NCBI GenBank assembly: GCA_023105745.1
Contig: JALGQZ010000004.1
Span: 9,187,951-9,251,950, forward strand
Source of the DNA: Austropuccinia psidii
Lineage: Eukaryota > Basidiomycota > Pucciniomycetes > Pucciniales > Sphaerophragmiaceae
DNA: 64,000 nt
Reading direction: 5' to 3'
Positions within the stretch are counted from its first letter, which is position 1. Every line of letters starts with the position of its first letter. Positions 20,718 to 33,144 of this stretch are shown piece after piece. The position numbers and the translations under genes were made by a program. The notes under the pieces are model-generated. The model did not search any database. It saw only the letters and a list, made by a program, of their open reading frames with translations, and had not been told where the DNA came from.

Positions 20718-22671
20718 TGTAAGGTTTGACTATGAGACAATAAGTAAAAATTACCAATATTTTACTTATCGTACTCTGAATGTCCCTATAAATAAAATAA
20801 ATAAGATAAAAATAATTATAATAATAAATAACTATTATAGTTAAGGTGTAAAAATAATTATATTATTGAATAAATAAAATAAGATAATTTGTATTATAAG
20901 TAGATAATATAAAAAATAAATATATTAATATATTTAAAAGCACTTTATTATTGTTACCAAAAAATAATAAAGGCATATAAAATTGTTTTTTATTAATAAA
21001 AAACAATTAATAACAATAATAATACTAATATCAAAGTTATAAATTAATATAAATACTATTTATATTAATTAAAGAATTATTAAGGTAATAATAAGGAGAA
21101 AATTATTATAATAAGAGAAAATAACCTACTTTTAACACTTAGTATAATAATTTTGAGTAATTCTATGCCAAATAATAAAAACAAAACTTGCTTAAATTGT
21201 ATTTCCAATAAAAAATAAGAGAAATTACATATTTTCTTGATTTTATGTGGATTTGAGATTTTAAGAGAAATATAACAAAACAGTGGAAAGATTGGAGTTA
21301 TCACATCAAAGATGATGATTATAATGAAGGTTGCCTTTAGTGTTTAATAATATAATTGATTTATATATAAATAATAAAGATTTTAACTTTTAATTTAATT
21401 GTTTTAATGTTTTGATGCATCTGAGGGAAAAATAGAGTAAAAAGAGCTCTATTTATAGTAAATACCTTCCTTATAGAGTCCAGTAGGCTTCTAGTAGACG
21501 TGTACTGAGGGTATCTACTAGAAATGATCAGTATTTTAATTTTTAGTGATGATTACATCATGATCAAACCATCTTATCTCATTATTACACCATTATTTAG
21601 AGTTATCACTACAACTCTAAGTTTGATGACATCATAGGCTTGGCAGAAGCGTAAATTTGTAGATTTTATTAGTATTAATCATAATCTAATATTATTAACC
21701 AGTTTTATCACTTATATGACTTTTAAACTTAAAATAAGATTACAGTGAGTGATCATAAATGATCAATTTTAAGGTTAAATTTTGATCATGGATAACATTT
21801 GAGTTATACACGCTACAGCTATTCTGAGATTAGATTCTGATAGCTTGAAATGTCCTTATCAAACTTCCAAGAGAATTTCATTACATCATTAAAACTCTAT
21901 TTTTGATGTGTTTTCTTGTAACTCATCTTTTCTGTCAAAATATAATATTTGGAACTTCAAGCCATGATTTCAAAGGGTTATACCTTGAATATTATAATAA
22001 AAATTACGTCATTATTCAGATATGAAATAGTAGAATTTGAATTTCTACCCCTTTTTAAGTTTGGACCATTTTCACAACAAAGTAGTCAACAGCTCCATTG
22101 ATTTTATTCAATAATCCATTACAATTTTTCACCTTGTTTATAGCTTGTGAGATAAAGCTCATATCTGTATTTCTAAAGTAGTTACGTGGTGACTTTGTTT
22201 TTGGTTTATCTCTCTATCTTGTATATTTCAAGAGATATTAGCTAAAAACCATGAATATAGGCATTGACCAAAAAAGTGCATATATTCAGCTTAATTCCTT
22301 AAGTATTGAATTTTTAGAATAGCTTTATAACTGTTATATATATATATTTCTATGGAAAATACAATGGTACAGTTTATTTGACATGTTGTTTTGTTGTTTT
22401 CTGAGTTAAATGAGGTTTTGTACCTTTTTTAAGGTATTATTACTTATACTTCAGCGATTATTGACTTTTCAGATATGCCATGAAAATGACATATGTGTAT
22501 TTTACCATGAGTAATCCAATGGTGTAACTCTTTTTACATTTTTATCAATTAGATTATTATTTAATTCAGATTTTGTACTTATTTGTGGTAATTTACTAAT
22601 TTTTGAGATAATTATTACAGAAATTTTGTTGTGACCTTTTTGGATAACTAGTCATATCTCAAAGGCTCACA
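20718..22671 (-). repeat. Gypsy-1 3' LTR (family A)
   Basis: 1954 bp. On the plus strand it starts TGTAAGGTTTGACTATGAGA and ends CTCAAAGGCTCACA. It matches 31201-33144 throughout (for example AGCACTTTATTATTG and AGTTATACACGCTACAGCTA) and also the Gypsy-3 LTR at 57863-59812. Many substitutions separate the two Gypsy-1 LTRs, so the insertion is not recent. Confidence 0.93.
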
Positions 22672-22690
22672 TTCCCTACCACCAAAATAA
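22672..22690 (-). other. Gypsy-1 polypurine tract
   Basis: Read on the minus strand, TTTTGGTGGTAGGGAA lies directly before the 3' LTR start TGTGAGCC. The same tract precedes the LTRs of Gypsy-2 and Gypsy-3, which supports its role as plus-strand primer and fixes the orientation. Confidence 0.85.
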
Positions 22691-22789
22691 ATTGTACCAC
22701 AATCTAATATAGTTAATTAGGGTATCATTCACTGTCCTACCTCCTCAATAGACTTTATTAGTCTTTAAGTTCAATAATGCTTGATTTTT

Positions 22790-24163
22790 CTATTCTTTAG
22801 GCTTTATTTCATGTTTAAACCTCCTTAATAGTTTATCAGAATTTGTTATATCCTTCTCAAGTAGCCATTCATCTTCTTGAGTTGGATTTCTATATCTTAC
22901 CACGTATTCCCTTTCTTTTTTGTTTCCTGTCCTTCTTTCTTTAAGTACTTTCATAATTTTCTTTCCTTCTCCTTCTTTTAAAGGGGGTATTTCAAGTGGG
23001 GGTTTATTTATTGGTGGAAATAATTACTTGGCACTTGAGCTGTAAGGCTTGATCAGACTTACAGGAAAAGCTGGATGTTTGTTCATTAATTCACCTGTGA
23101 GCTCTAATTGCACAGCATTAGGTCCATGTAGTGCTTTTATCATAAATGGTCCTGTAAAGGAATATTTCAATTTCTTTGGGCCTTTTATATTTTTAAAATT
23201 GAGAGTTGATACTAGGACCAAGTCTCCTATTTTGAAGTCAGGTGGTTTCTCACTTTTATCCCATCTTTCTTTTGCATAATTGAAAGAATCTTGCATACAT
23301 CTGTTTGCATGGTGTCTTGCTTTGTCAAGCATTGACTTGAAGCTGCTTGCTGTTGGGTGTATATCCACTAAATCCTTTTTGAGTGTATCATAAGGGGGTC
23401 TTGGATTCCAGCCTTTTTCTATCATTGCAGGTGCCTTTCCAGTTGAAGAATGGATTGATGTCTTATATGCCAGTTCAAGAGCTGGTATTAATGTACACCA
23501 ATAATGGGTAAAGCCATCAGAATATTTGAATTCTACGCCATAAGCACAGAATCTTCTGATCATATCCTCTAATGTCTGTATCATTCTTTCTGCAAGACCA
23601 TCAATTTGGGGGTGTTGAGCTGTTGAGAATGATATTTTTGTTCCAAACAGGTTATGGAGGTTTGTCCATAATGCTGAAGTGAATTTTGAGTCTCTATCAC
23701 TTATGATATTTTGGAATAAGCCTGTGTGGCTAATAACTGTATTCCATATCATTATGGCTGTATCCATAGCTGCACCATCCTTGTGACATAGTAAAAACAT
23801 TGGGGTTTTTCTATATCTGTCAACAAATACTAGGCAATAGTTGTAACTTCTGTCTCCTCCTGGGGGTAATGCTGTTACCCAATCCATATGAGCTATTTCC
23901 CAAGGGGATTTTGGTTCTTGGATTTTGATCATCATTCCAAATTTCTTACCTGTGTCTATGTTTGCTTTTTGGCAGCTGTCACAGGTTTGGCAGTATTCTG
24001 CAACATCTTTCTTCCAATTTGGTCACCAAGAGCAGGTTTTTACCCTCTCTAGTGTTACTTCTGAGAGATGTCCAGCTGCAACACTATCATGACATTAATT
24101 TAGTATAGTGTTTAGTAGAGTTCTATCTGTTAGAGCCATAACACATGTGTGTTTAGCTCTATG
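22790..24163 (-). pseudogene. Gypsy-1 integrase with C-terminal chromodomain
   Basis: The integrase core is open from 23935 to 23024. The catalytic triad is visible: Asp in AHMDWVTALPPGG, Asp in FQNIISDRDSKF, Glu in DGLAERMIQTLEDM. Upstream, a zinc-binding HHCC region is readable in fragments (23940-24160; YCQTCDSCQK-like, partly decayed). After a stop at about 23023 (SSSAK-stop-LFPP) the frame continues into a chromodomain: KKIMKVLKERRTGNKKEREY, VVRYRNPTQEDEWLLEKDIT, LLRRFKHEIKPKE, with the stop at 22792-22790. Chromodomains can direct integration to heterochromatin, which fits the nested setting. A single nonsense change separates the chromodomain from integrase, but RT and gag are also damaged. 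Confidence 0.9.
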
Positions 24164-26310
24164 TTAAAGGATTCCATCAAATAGGTGGAATCTTCCTTCA
24201 TCATATTCTTTTTTCCATGTTTCATCTAGTTTTGATGAAAGTGATGGGTCTTTACAGTCTTTCATTAAAATTTGGTATAAGATATGGCAGTTGTTAAACA
24301 TTTTATAGCTTTCTTTAAATTTCTTAAAGAATTCTGTGCCTATATCTGTTACACATCTGCCTTCTATATGGTGCTCTTCCTGTGGTACCCATGCTGGATT
24401 TTCAGGTGTATTTCCCAGAGCCCATCTGCTAAGAACATCTGCATTTTTATGAATATTACCCGATTTATGCACTATAGTCATACTTCCTCTATATTATTGG
24501 ATGGCAATTAACCATCTTAACATATCTCTATTTGGGGTTTTCATGTTAAGTGAAGATTTTCCAGCATTGCAATCTGTAATTACATCAAATACTGCCCCAT
24601 CTAAATAATAGTGTAATTTTTTTCAAAGCCCATACTAAGCAGAGGCATTCCATTTGGCTTGCTCCATATCTTGCTTCTGTTGGCTTTATTTGTCTTGAAA
24701 TGAAGCAAATTAGTCCTTCAACAGGTTTGTCATTGATGATTTGTGTCTGGTGTAATGCAGCACCTAGTCCTTCTCCACAAGCATCAATGTATAGCTTAAT
24801 GGGTAGCTTCCAATCTGGCATTAGAAGAAATGGGGCATTTGTTAAGGAATTTTTCAATTGTTCATATGCCTTAACTTTTTTTTCAGTCATTTCATACTCT
24901 GTCTGCTGGTCACAGAGTTTATATAGTGATTCAGCAATTCTTGCAAAATCTTTATATTTTGTCTGTAATAACCAGAAAATCCTAGAAATGATTGCATTTC
25001 TTTCTTTTTTTTGCGGTGTTGGTTTTAATAGAACTGCTGCTACTTTGTTCTTGTCTATGCCCAAGCTTAATCCAGATACAACATGTCCTAGTGCTTTCGG
25101 TTCACTGTATATAAAATGACACTTTTTCAGAGATATTTTCATGTTTACTTGGATTATTTTTTGCAATACTCTTTCTAGTCTTGATAGGTGACTTTTCCCA
25201 GTCTCTGAACAAATTATGATATCATCAATATAAATAATCAGCATCCTTCTGATAATTCTTCAGGAAATATGGTATTCATCATCCATTGGTAGTGGGATGG
25301 TGAATTTTTTATACCAAATGGCATCCTGAGATATTCAAATATTCCATAGTGGACTATTATCCTTAGTAGTTTCTTGGCATTTTCTGTTAATAAATTTTGA
25401 TGAAAAACCCTTAGAGTATCCATGGCTGTGACAAACTTAGCCTGAGATGATTGTGTTAGTGTCTCATGGATTCTGGGTATTGGATATCTGTCTGGGAAAG
25501 CATAGGTGTTTAGAGCTCTAAAGTCCCCTACCATCCTTTATTTTCCATTATGCCAAGCTATAATGACAGGTGTAGTGACCTTTACCTGTTCATTATGTCC
25601 TACTTTTCTTAAAACTCCAAGGTCCATTAATTCTTTAATGTGTACCTCTAGAGCTTCTCTAACTCTTGGGCTGGCTGGATAAGCTGGTGTTCTTGATAGA
25701 GGTGGATAAGGTTTCTCTACATTAAGGATTATGTCTACCTCATGTCCAATGATGGCACCTAGTGGTTCCTTGTCAGTTGCAAAGGAATTTTTATATTTAA
25801 ATAAGAGGTCAATCAATTTTTCTTTCATTCTTACTGTTAATTCATGATTGAATTCTGCCTCTTTTAGCTGTTGAGTTATGAAAAAATCCATTTCTGGGAT
25901 TTTTTCTTCATTCTTACCAACTGTAGTTTGTCTTTTATTATTAAAAAAGCCAAATTTTTGTCTTTTATTCTCCCCTATGGTGAAATCTCTATCTTTTTGG
26001 TTAGAGATATCTATGCCATAAATTGACAGGTAGTCATTTCCAAGAATAAAATGGTTACTAGTGCAGTTATCCATTACTACAAGCTCTACTTTCAATCTGA
26101 TACAGTGTGAAGGGTGAGGAAAAATGAGTGTTAAGTCAATTATTCCAAAGGGCTTCATGCTTTCACTTGCACTACTAAACTTGACTCCTTGTATTAGTAT
26201 AAGGTTTTCTTCCCAATCTGGTTAAACTGTTTGTAAATCACTTTTACCCACACAGGTACAATAATCTCCTGTATCTAAGTTTACTTTTGCCTCTTAGTTT
26301 CCCACCATGA
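24164..26310 (-). pseudogene. Gypsy-1 protease, reverse transcriptase and RNase H (broken)
   Basis: Protease lies at about 26310-26160 with LDTGDYCTCVGK (active-site DTG intact). The linker and RT N-terminus are open from 26158 to 25538 (EKPYPPLSRTPAYPASPRVR, then HIKELMDLGVLRKVG). After a stop, RT continues with MVGDFRALNTYAFPDRYPIP and LRMPFGIKNSPSHYQWMMN. The catalytic box [12 protein letters not shown] is intact at about 25238. RNase H follows ([36 protein letters not shown]). Frame breaks occur near 25538, 25240 and 24585. A last piece (24481-24164; [14 protein letters not shown]) ends RNase H and leads to integrase. Confidence 0.88.
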
Positions 26311-26452
26311 CAATACTTATACTTGATTTGCCAGCTGTATATCCCATCCCTTTTGCTGGTTTGGTTCTATACAACTTAGCATCTTGTATATTTATGAGGT
26401 TTGTATCAGATGTTCCAACTTGTGGTAAGTTTGAATTGACATCCAGTACTTC

Positions 26453-28119
26453 TTATATTAAATCAATATTAATAATTTGTGTATTAATTACATTGATTTC
26501 ATCACTTGAAGAAGTTTCTGATTCTTCAGTGTCCTTTTCAGAATCAGATTCTTCTTCTTTTTCATTGGGGTCCTCTGTTTCCACAATTTCATTGATTTTT
26601 GCTTTTTTAAGGAAATTATTGCCCAAGTGTCCAATACCTCCACATTTGTGGAATTTTCTTTGCTCATTATTGCTGGATGTATTGGACTTGAAAGCTTTTT
26701 TTGATTTATCTTTCTTGATAAATGGATTATTTGGACTTTTGATGTGAAATTTTTTCCAAGTTCTGCCAGTCTTTGGCCTTGTCACTATTTCTTCTATTGA
26801 ATTGATGTACTCTTCTCTAGAGCATGGTTCTATACACCTGCTTCTCAGGGAATGTTCAAACTCACCTCCACATTTCTTAAGTATTTTCATGTGTACCATT
26901 TTTTGTGATATTTCTGGGTACAGTGAATTTAATCTTTCAACTTGATTTAAGAACCAAGTCAAAGTTTTATCTTTTCCTGTGTTAAAGAAGAAGTTTTCAA
27001 ATGAATTTTCTATCTTTTACCTCCAGGAATCATTAGCCCACTTGGTGATTATTTCTTGTTTCCACCAAGACCAGGTATTTTTGCCATTTGTTTGTCTTAT
27101 GCCATAATACCATCTTTTTGCATATTTCTCAAAACAATGAGTGTAATCTTGCAGTGATTAATTCATGTGGTATGGCATAATCTTCTTATAGCATGACAAT
27201 TGTCTTAATAAATAACATATGGTCATATTCACCTTTTCCTGTGAATGTTGGCCATTCTTTCAATTGAGGTGCTTCTTTCATTAAGACTTGGTTATTGTCT
27301 TGGTGACTGAGGTCTGTTATGAATGGATTTTTTAATTCCTCTTTTGGCTCAACAGGGCTTCTTATGTGAGAAAATGGAGTTAATAATTTTGGCATATTTG
27401 AGTTAGCCTCATTAATTTTATCCATTTTTTCAGTGATAAGCGTTATTTCACTTTGAATATCATCTTTCAGAGGAATTTTTGCTTAATCACTTTTTTCCAC
27501 ATCATCTAAAAGTAATTTCTGGTATGATGAAGTGTTTTCTTCAAATTTTCCTACAGAAATACTTAATTTATTCAATTTTTCTGTAAGATTATCAATACTC
27601 ACATCATAATTGATTGTCAAAGTTTTATCTTTGATATCTTTTATGTATTTATACAATTCTTGTTTTCCTTATATTAATTTCTGAGTATTATCAATTAAAA
27701 CTTTTGGTTTGTTATTTTAAGCAATAAATTTAACGTTGTCAATTTCCTTTTTGTTTTGTAAAACAATTTTTGTTGAAGAAGATAAATTATTGTTTATTTA
27801 TTATTATGATAATAAACCATTTTTAATTTCTTTTAGAGGTAATATACTATTTTTAATGTCTGTTAAAGTATTTACAAAATCTTTGGACAAGGTTATTTAT
27901 TTGGGAAATGAGGTTGTATCATTTTTTGTTTCTCCTTGTCCTTGAATTCCATCAAGGTTCTGGCCATGTTGAAGACATTGTCCATGGCATCCTTTTGGAT
28001 TTTTGGCATCCTGTAGCTTGGGGAATATGGTTTTCTCCAGTTCTTTTTCTTGTTCTTCTTCCCTTCTTGGGGGAGTGGGTTGGCTTGGGGCTTGCTGGTA
28101 GAAGCGCTGGGGCGTCTTC
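26453..28119 (-). pseudogene. Gypsy-1 gag, C-terminal part (broken)
   Basis: Order on the minus strand: KKNKKKNWRKPYSPSYRMPK and MDNVFNMARTLMEFKDKEK (28114-27893); a coiled, AT-rich stretch with stops; LKEWPTFTGKGEYDHMLFIK (27425-27186); then NQVERLNSLYPEISQKMVHM and the capsid end (26962 onward). The zinc knuckle reads FHKCGGIGHLGNNFLKK, so the first and last Cys of C-x2-C-x4-H-x4-C are both Phe and zinc binding is lost. An acidic tail (EDPNEKEEESDSEKDTEESE) follows. Confidence 0.83.
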
Positions 28120-30043
28120 TGTAGGATTTGACTATGAAACTGATGATAATATTACTATTAATCAACAGTACTATGTCTGTTCTTATGAAATATAATAATA
28201 ATATATTATTATAGCCACAATTGGATAATTAAAGAATCATTTCTTTCATGTGTTAAACACTACTAGTGATTTTAACAGTGAGCAGTAATTGTCTACAAGA
28301 ATCAATTAGAAGAAGATTTTAATAATAAAACTTCTTTTATTAAAATAATAAAATTATTTTAATATATAATTATCTTTTGCAAGAATAATTATAAATATAA
28401 TTCTTGAAGAAAACTGACTTTTTGGAGAAAAACTTTAAGAATTAAAGATGAATCACTCACTAATATTCCAAAGAGCTTAATGAAAGATAAGATAGATATT
28501 TGATGTAGAATTGTGGATTTAATTGATCAAAATGTATTTATAACAGTATTACAACAATATATAGTTGGATTCTATGATTTCAAGTCTTTCTCATTGATTC
28601 TGAAAGAATTAAGACACTTAAGAATAGCTTTTAGCTAATACTTACTTGTTGGTAACAATGATATAAATGGATAATAAGATGATTTGATATGGAAAAAACA
28701 GCAAGAGGAGGCCTCTTTTAAGTCAACAACAGCTCACAAAGGCATGCTATGGAGAAAACTGAAGAACAAGTGATTGAGAAAACAATAAACCCTTTTGGAT
28801 TATTGATTACATCATCTGTTGTCACATACAATTATCATAATTACTTAATTGATGCTATTACGTGACTACCAACCCCAATATGGTTAAGAATAAAAGGGGT
28901 AAAATCTGTAAATCTTCTTTTATTACAAAATAATCATTGATTTATCAAAGTTATCAATGTTATTGGAAATTTCATCACAGGTTGTAATTACTGTAAATTT
29001 TTGAAGATTCAGTGTTTCAAGTAGAATAGTCAAATATGGACTGTTAGTGAAACTTTGAATCTTACTAGTAAAAGTATAATTACTTTTGGTTGTATCATAG
29101 ATAATACAGTTCTCAATTGGTCCTGAAGGTTTCAGAGGGATTCATTAAGAATTGTATTTTTAATGAATATTTGAAGTTTTTACCTCATTTCTATGTAGAA
29201 TTGCAAATATCAGTGTTTAACTGGTTGCTATGAGGTAAATCAATGGATAAAAGTTCAAAAAGAGTTTTAATTACTCTTTTGGGGTTTATCCTTGGAAAGT
29301 CATTAAGAATTGACATGGTTAAAGGAGTCTAACTAGCTCTTTACCTCCTTGGCACATCAAAATAGCAGGTTATTTGCTATTTTCTTAAGATTTACTGTAG
29401 TTGTAACATGGTAACCAAGTTCCCAAAGTGTTTTAGTTTACTAATTGGGCTAAAATCAGCCATGGATCCAAGCTTTGGAGCTGACCATGCCTCTGAGGCC
29501 TCAGAAGTTGGGTACCCTGGCTCTCTTTGATGTCTTTTGTTCCCCTTGCCTATTTTTCACGTCAAAATAGTAAATTAAGCGTCAAGTGAGATATCCACTA
29601 TGGGTGTACCAAAGGTAAATGTAGGAATACCATGATATTGAGTGCCCAAAAGATGCATAACACTATTGTTAGTGTATATGTAACATGGGATTTCTCACAT
29701 TCCCATTATCATGGCGTGAAATTAATAAAAACAAAATTTTTCATGGATCTCTTATGTGGTATTGATGATGTGGTATCAAAGTATTTTCCATATTACCACG
29801 TCAAAGAGTTAATTTGCGCTTATTCACTCTCTGGAGCTACCCTGGGTGAATTTTTGTGTAGAATCCAAATCTGGCCTTAAATCCATGCATTTACTTATTC
29901 AAGATAAGGTCATCATCTTTTCTGAAATCAAAAATATTGAATTTTGGATATATGCATGACTTATGAGTAATGCATAATTCAGAATTTTTTTTAAAGAGAA
30001 TTGTGGCCTACTTGAGTATGTAAAATATACCTCAAGGCTCACA
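28120..30043 (-). mobile_element. Solo LTR, family B copy 1, in Gypsy-1 gag
   Basis: 1924 bp from TGTAGGATTTGACTATGAAA to CTCAAGGCTCACA, flanked by a perfect TSD, TCTTC (28115-28119 and 30044-30048). It matches 36333-38191 throughout (AACTGATGATAATATTACTA, GACTACCAACCC, TAAAATATACCTCAAGGCTC). No gag-pol of its own is attached. Removing it restores the order of the gag pieces. Confidence 0.94.
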
Positions 30044-30048
30044 TCTTC

Positions 30049-30514
30049 CTTGAATGCCTCCATCTTTTTGGCATGGTACTACTTGAGCTTTTCAATTTGA
30101 GGTTTGGATGATAGTGGATTCCATCCATTGGAGTCTCTCACTATTTTTTCCTCTTTGAGGAACTTTTTGAGGATGTGCCAGGAGTTCATCACGCCTTGGT
30201 GTATTTGAGGCAACATTTCCCAGTCCTTGTCTTTGTACACTGTGTAGCAATGCTTGTACTGGCTCATGTAAATGGCTATTTGAGCCCTCTGAATGTCCTT
30301 TGTACCTGTTTGAGTTACTCATACTTAGTTCTAACTCGGGTTCAGATATCATGGATATTTCTGGTACTTGGCTTTGGGATAAGGAACTTCCTTGTGTGGA
30401 TTCTGTTCCACTGGGGATATTGCCCTTTCTTTTCCCTTTTGAGGGATCAATTTTACCTCTGAGTACAGCTCCATCTGATTGGATGTAGTATTGCGAGCCT
30501 CTTCTGGTAGTCAT
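30049..30514 (-). pseudogene. Gypsy-1 gag, N-terminal part
   Basis: From the ATG at 30514 the frame is open for 140 codons: MTTRRGSQYYIQSDGAVLRG, then basic and Ser-rich sequence (SKGKRKGNIPSGTESTQGSS), LHEPVQALLHSVQRQGLGNV, and EWMESTIIQTSN-type residues before a TGA at about 30092. From memory, this opening is characteristic of an abundant rust gypsy family. The gag continues beyond the solo LTR at 28119. Confidence 0.83.
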
Positions 30515-31200
30515 GATTTAAGAAATAAGAGATAAGAGGATTTCAGGACAAGAATTCTTCCCATGGCAATTTATAAAGGAGGTACTCACCTTCAGAGTCC
30601 TGGAAACTCTAATTTCTTAGCTTTATTTTTCTTAGTGACAATTGGTGTTGGAGAACTTGGGCAAGTTTCTTCCACCAATCTTTCAACTGTGGTTTGGTTG
30701 TTTTCTGTTGAATTGTCTTCAAACACTAAAAAAGACAAAAAGAAATGTTATTTTTGGTAAGATATGGCAGATTAACACATAAAAATTGCTTTTATATCTT
30801 TGAATAAATGAAATAAATGAAAAAATGCATAAAAAAATTTTTTTATTGGTTTTGAATATTTTTGAATATTTTTTATGTTTTTATTTTTAAAGTATAAAAT
30901 TAAGGTGAATATGTTTCTATTATGAAATTGTTTTATGATATAAAATTATTTTTTAATTAGAAAATATCTTTTTTAAGCACTAGAGTCACTCAAAGAAAGT
31001 TATTGCAAGTCTAAGAATGTGAAAAACCATGTGTAAGACAGTACAATTGCTTTCCAAATGCCTCAATAGCTTTTAGAATCAATAAATATAAAATTATCAT
31101 ATAATCTTATGATTATAATTATAATTTATTATTGGATAAACCCAGTTAGGATCTTTTTTTGAAGGTCATTTGAAGTAGATATCATGGCCAGGCCCCTAAA
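30515..31200 (-). other. Gypsy-1 leader
   Basis: About 690 bp between the 5' LTR end (31201) and the gag ATG. AT-rich and non-coding. A primer-binding site is expected next to 31200; the minus strand reads TTTAGGGGCCTGGCCATG there, but I cannot assign it to a tRNA. Confidence 0.55.
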
Positions 31201-33144
31201 TGTAAGGTTTGACTGTGAAACAATAAGTAAAAATTACCAATATTTTACTTATTGTACTCTGAATGTCCTTATAAATGAAATAAATAAGATAAAAATATTT
31301 ACAATAATAAAGAATTATTATAATTAAGGCGTAAAAATAATTATATTATTGAATAAATCAAAAAATATAATAAATAAATATATTAATATATAATAATTAA
31401 TATATTAAAAGCACTTTATTATTGTTACCAAAAAATAATAATGGTGTAGAAAATTGTTTTTTATTAATAAATAAGAATTAATAACAATCATATTACTAAT
31501 ATCAAAGTTAAAAATTAATATAAATACTATTTATATTAATTAAAGAATTATCAAAGTAATAATAGGGAGAAAATTATTATAATAAGAGAGGATAACCTAC
31601 TTTTAACACTTAGTATAATCATTTTGAATAATTTTAAGCCAAATAATATAAAAAGATCTTGTTTAAATTGTATTTACAATAAAAAATAAGAGAAATTACA
31701 AAATTTCTTGATTTTATGTGGATTTGAGATTTTTAAGAGAAATATAACAAAAAAGTGGAACAATTGGAGTGATAATGTGAAATATGATGATTATAATGAA
31801 GGTTACCTTTGGTCTTTAATAATATAATGGATTTATATATAAAGAATAAAGATTTTACCTTTTAATTTAATTGTTTTAATGTTTTGATGCATCTGAGGGG
31901 AAAATAGAGTAAAACAGGCTCTATTTATAGTAAATACCTCCCTTCTAGAGTCCAGTAGGATTCTAGTAGATGTGTAATGATGGTATCTACTGTAAATGAT
32001 CATAACTGTAAGGTTTAGTGATGATTACATCATGATCAATCCATCTTATCTTATTATTATGCCATTATTTAGAGTTATCACTATAACTCTAAGTTTGATG
32101 ACATCATAGGCTTGGCAGAAGCCTAAACTTTGTGGATTTTATCGTTATTAATCATAATATAAAAGCTTTCACCAGTTTTACCACTTATATGACCGTTAAA
32201 CCTAAAATAAGATTACAGTGAGTGATCATAAATGATCAATTTTAAGATCAAGCTTTGATCATTAATAAATTTTAAGTTATACACGCTACAGCTATTCTGG
32301 GAGTGGATTCTGATAGCTTGGAATGTTCTCATTAAACTGTCAAGAGAATTTTGTTACATCATTAAAACTCTAATTTTGATGATTTTCCTTGTAACTCATC
32401 TTTCCTGTTGAAATATAATATTTTAAACTTCAAACCATGATTTCAAGGAGTTATAGCTTGAATATTATAATAAATTTTATTTCATTCCTCACGTATGAGC
32501 TAGTAGAATCTTACTGTTCACCTTTTTGTAATTTTGGACCATTTTCATAACAAAGTGGTCAACAGCTCCATTGATTTTATTCAATAAGCCATTACAAGTT
32601 TTAAACTTGTCTATAGCTTGTGAGATAAAGCTCATATCTGTGTTCCTACATTAATTACATGGTGACTTTATTTTTGGTTTATCTCTCTATCTTGTATATT
32701 TCAAGAGATATTAGCTAAAAACCATGAATATATGCATTGACCAAAAAAGTGCATATATTCAGCTTAATTCCTTAAGTATTGAATTTAGAGTATACCTTTA
32801 TGATTGTTTCATATGTATATTTGTATTGAGAATCCAATGGTACAATTAATTCCACATGTTGTCTCATTGGGGTCTGACTTAAATGAGGTTTTGTACCTTT
32901 TTTAAGGTATTATCACTTATACTTCAGTAATTATTGACTTTTCAGATATTCCATAAAAATAACATATGTGTATTCTACGATAAGGAATCCAATGGTGTAG
33001 CTCATTTCACATGTTGTTTCATAAGATTCTGATATAATTCAGATTTTGTACTTATTTATGGTATTTTACTGATTTTTGAGATAATTATTACAGAAATGTT
33101 GTTGTGACCTTTTTGGATATGTAGTCATATCTCAAAGTCTCACA
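31201..33144 (-). repeat. Gypsy-1 5' LTR (family A)
   Basis: 1944 bp from TGTAAGGTTTGACTGTGAAA to CTCAAAGTCTCACA, homologous to 20718-22671 along its whole length. The target duplication TTCAT follows at 33145-33149. Confidence 0.93.

Larger units (their letters stand above)
20718..33144 (-). mobile_element. Gypsy-1, complete chromovirus-type Ty3/gypsy element (dead)
   Basis: Both LTRs are present (20718-22671 and 31201-33144) and a perfect 5-bp TSD, TTCAT, flanks the element (20713-20717 and 33145-33149). On the minus strand the order is 5' LTR, leader, gag, protease, RT, RNase H, integrase, chromodomain, polypurine tract, 3' LTR. The element is 12,427 bp, or about 10.5 kb without the solo LTR nested in gag (28120-30043). 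It sits inside Copia-2 gag. Confidence 0.95.

Noticed and set aside
22334..22350. TA microsatellite
   Set aside because: A short AT run inside the Gypsy-1 LTR, not a notable repeat in this AT-rich sequence.
24700..25119. 139-codon plus-strand open frame
   Set aside because: Antisense shadow of Gypsy-1 RT and RNase H.
26307..26747. 146-codon plus-strand open frame
   Set aside because: Antisense to the Gypsy-1 gag tail; its Ser-rich stretch is the complement of the acidic Glu/Ser tail.
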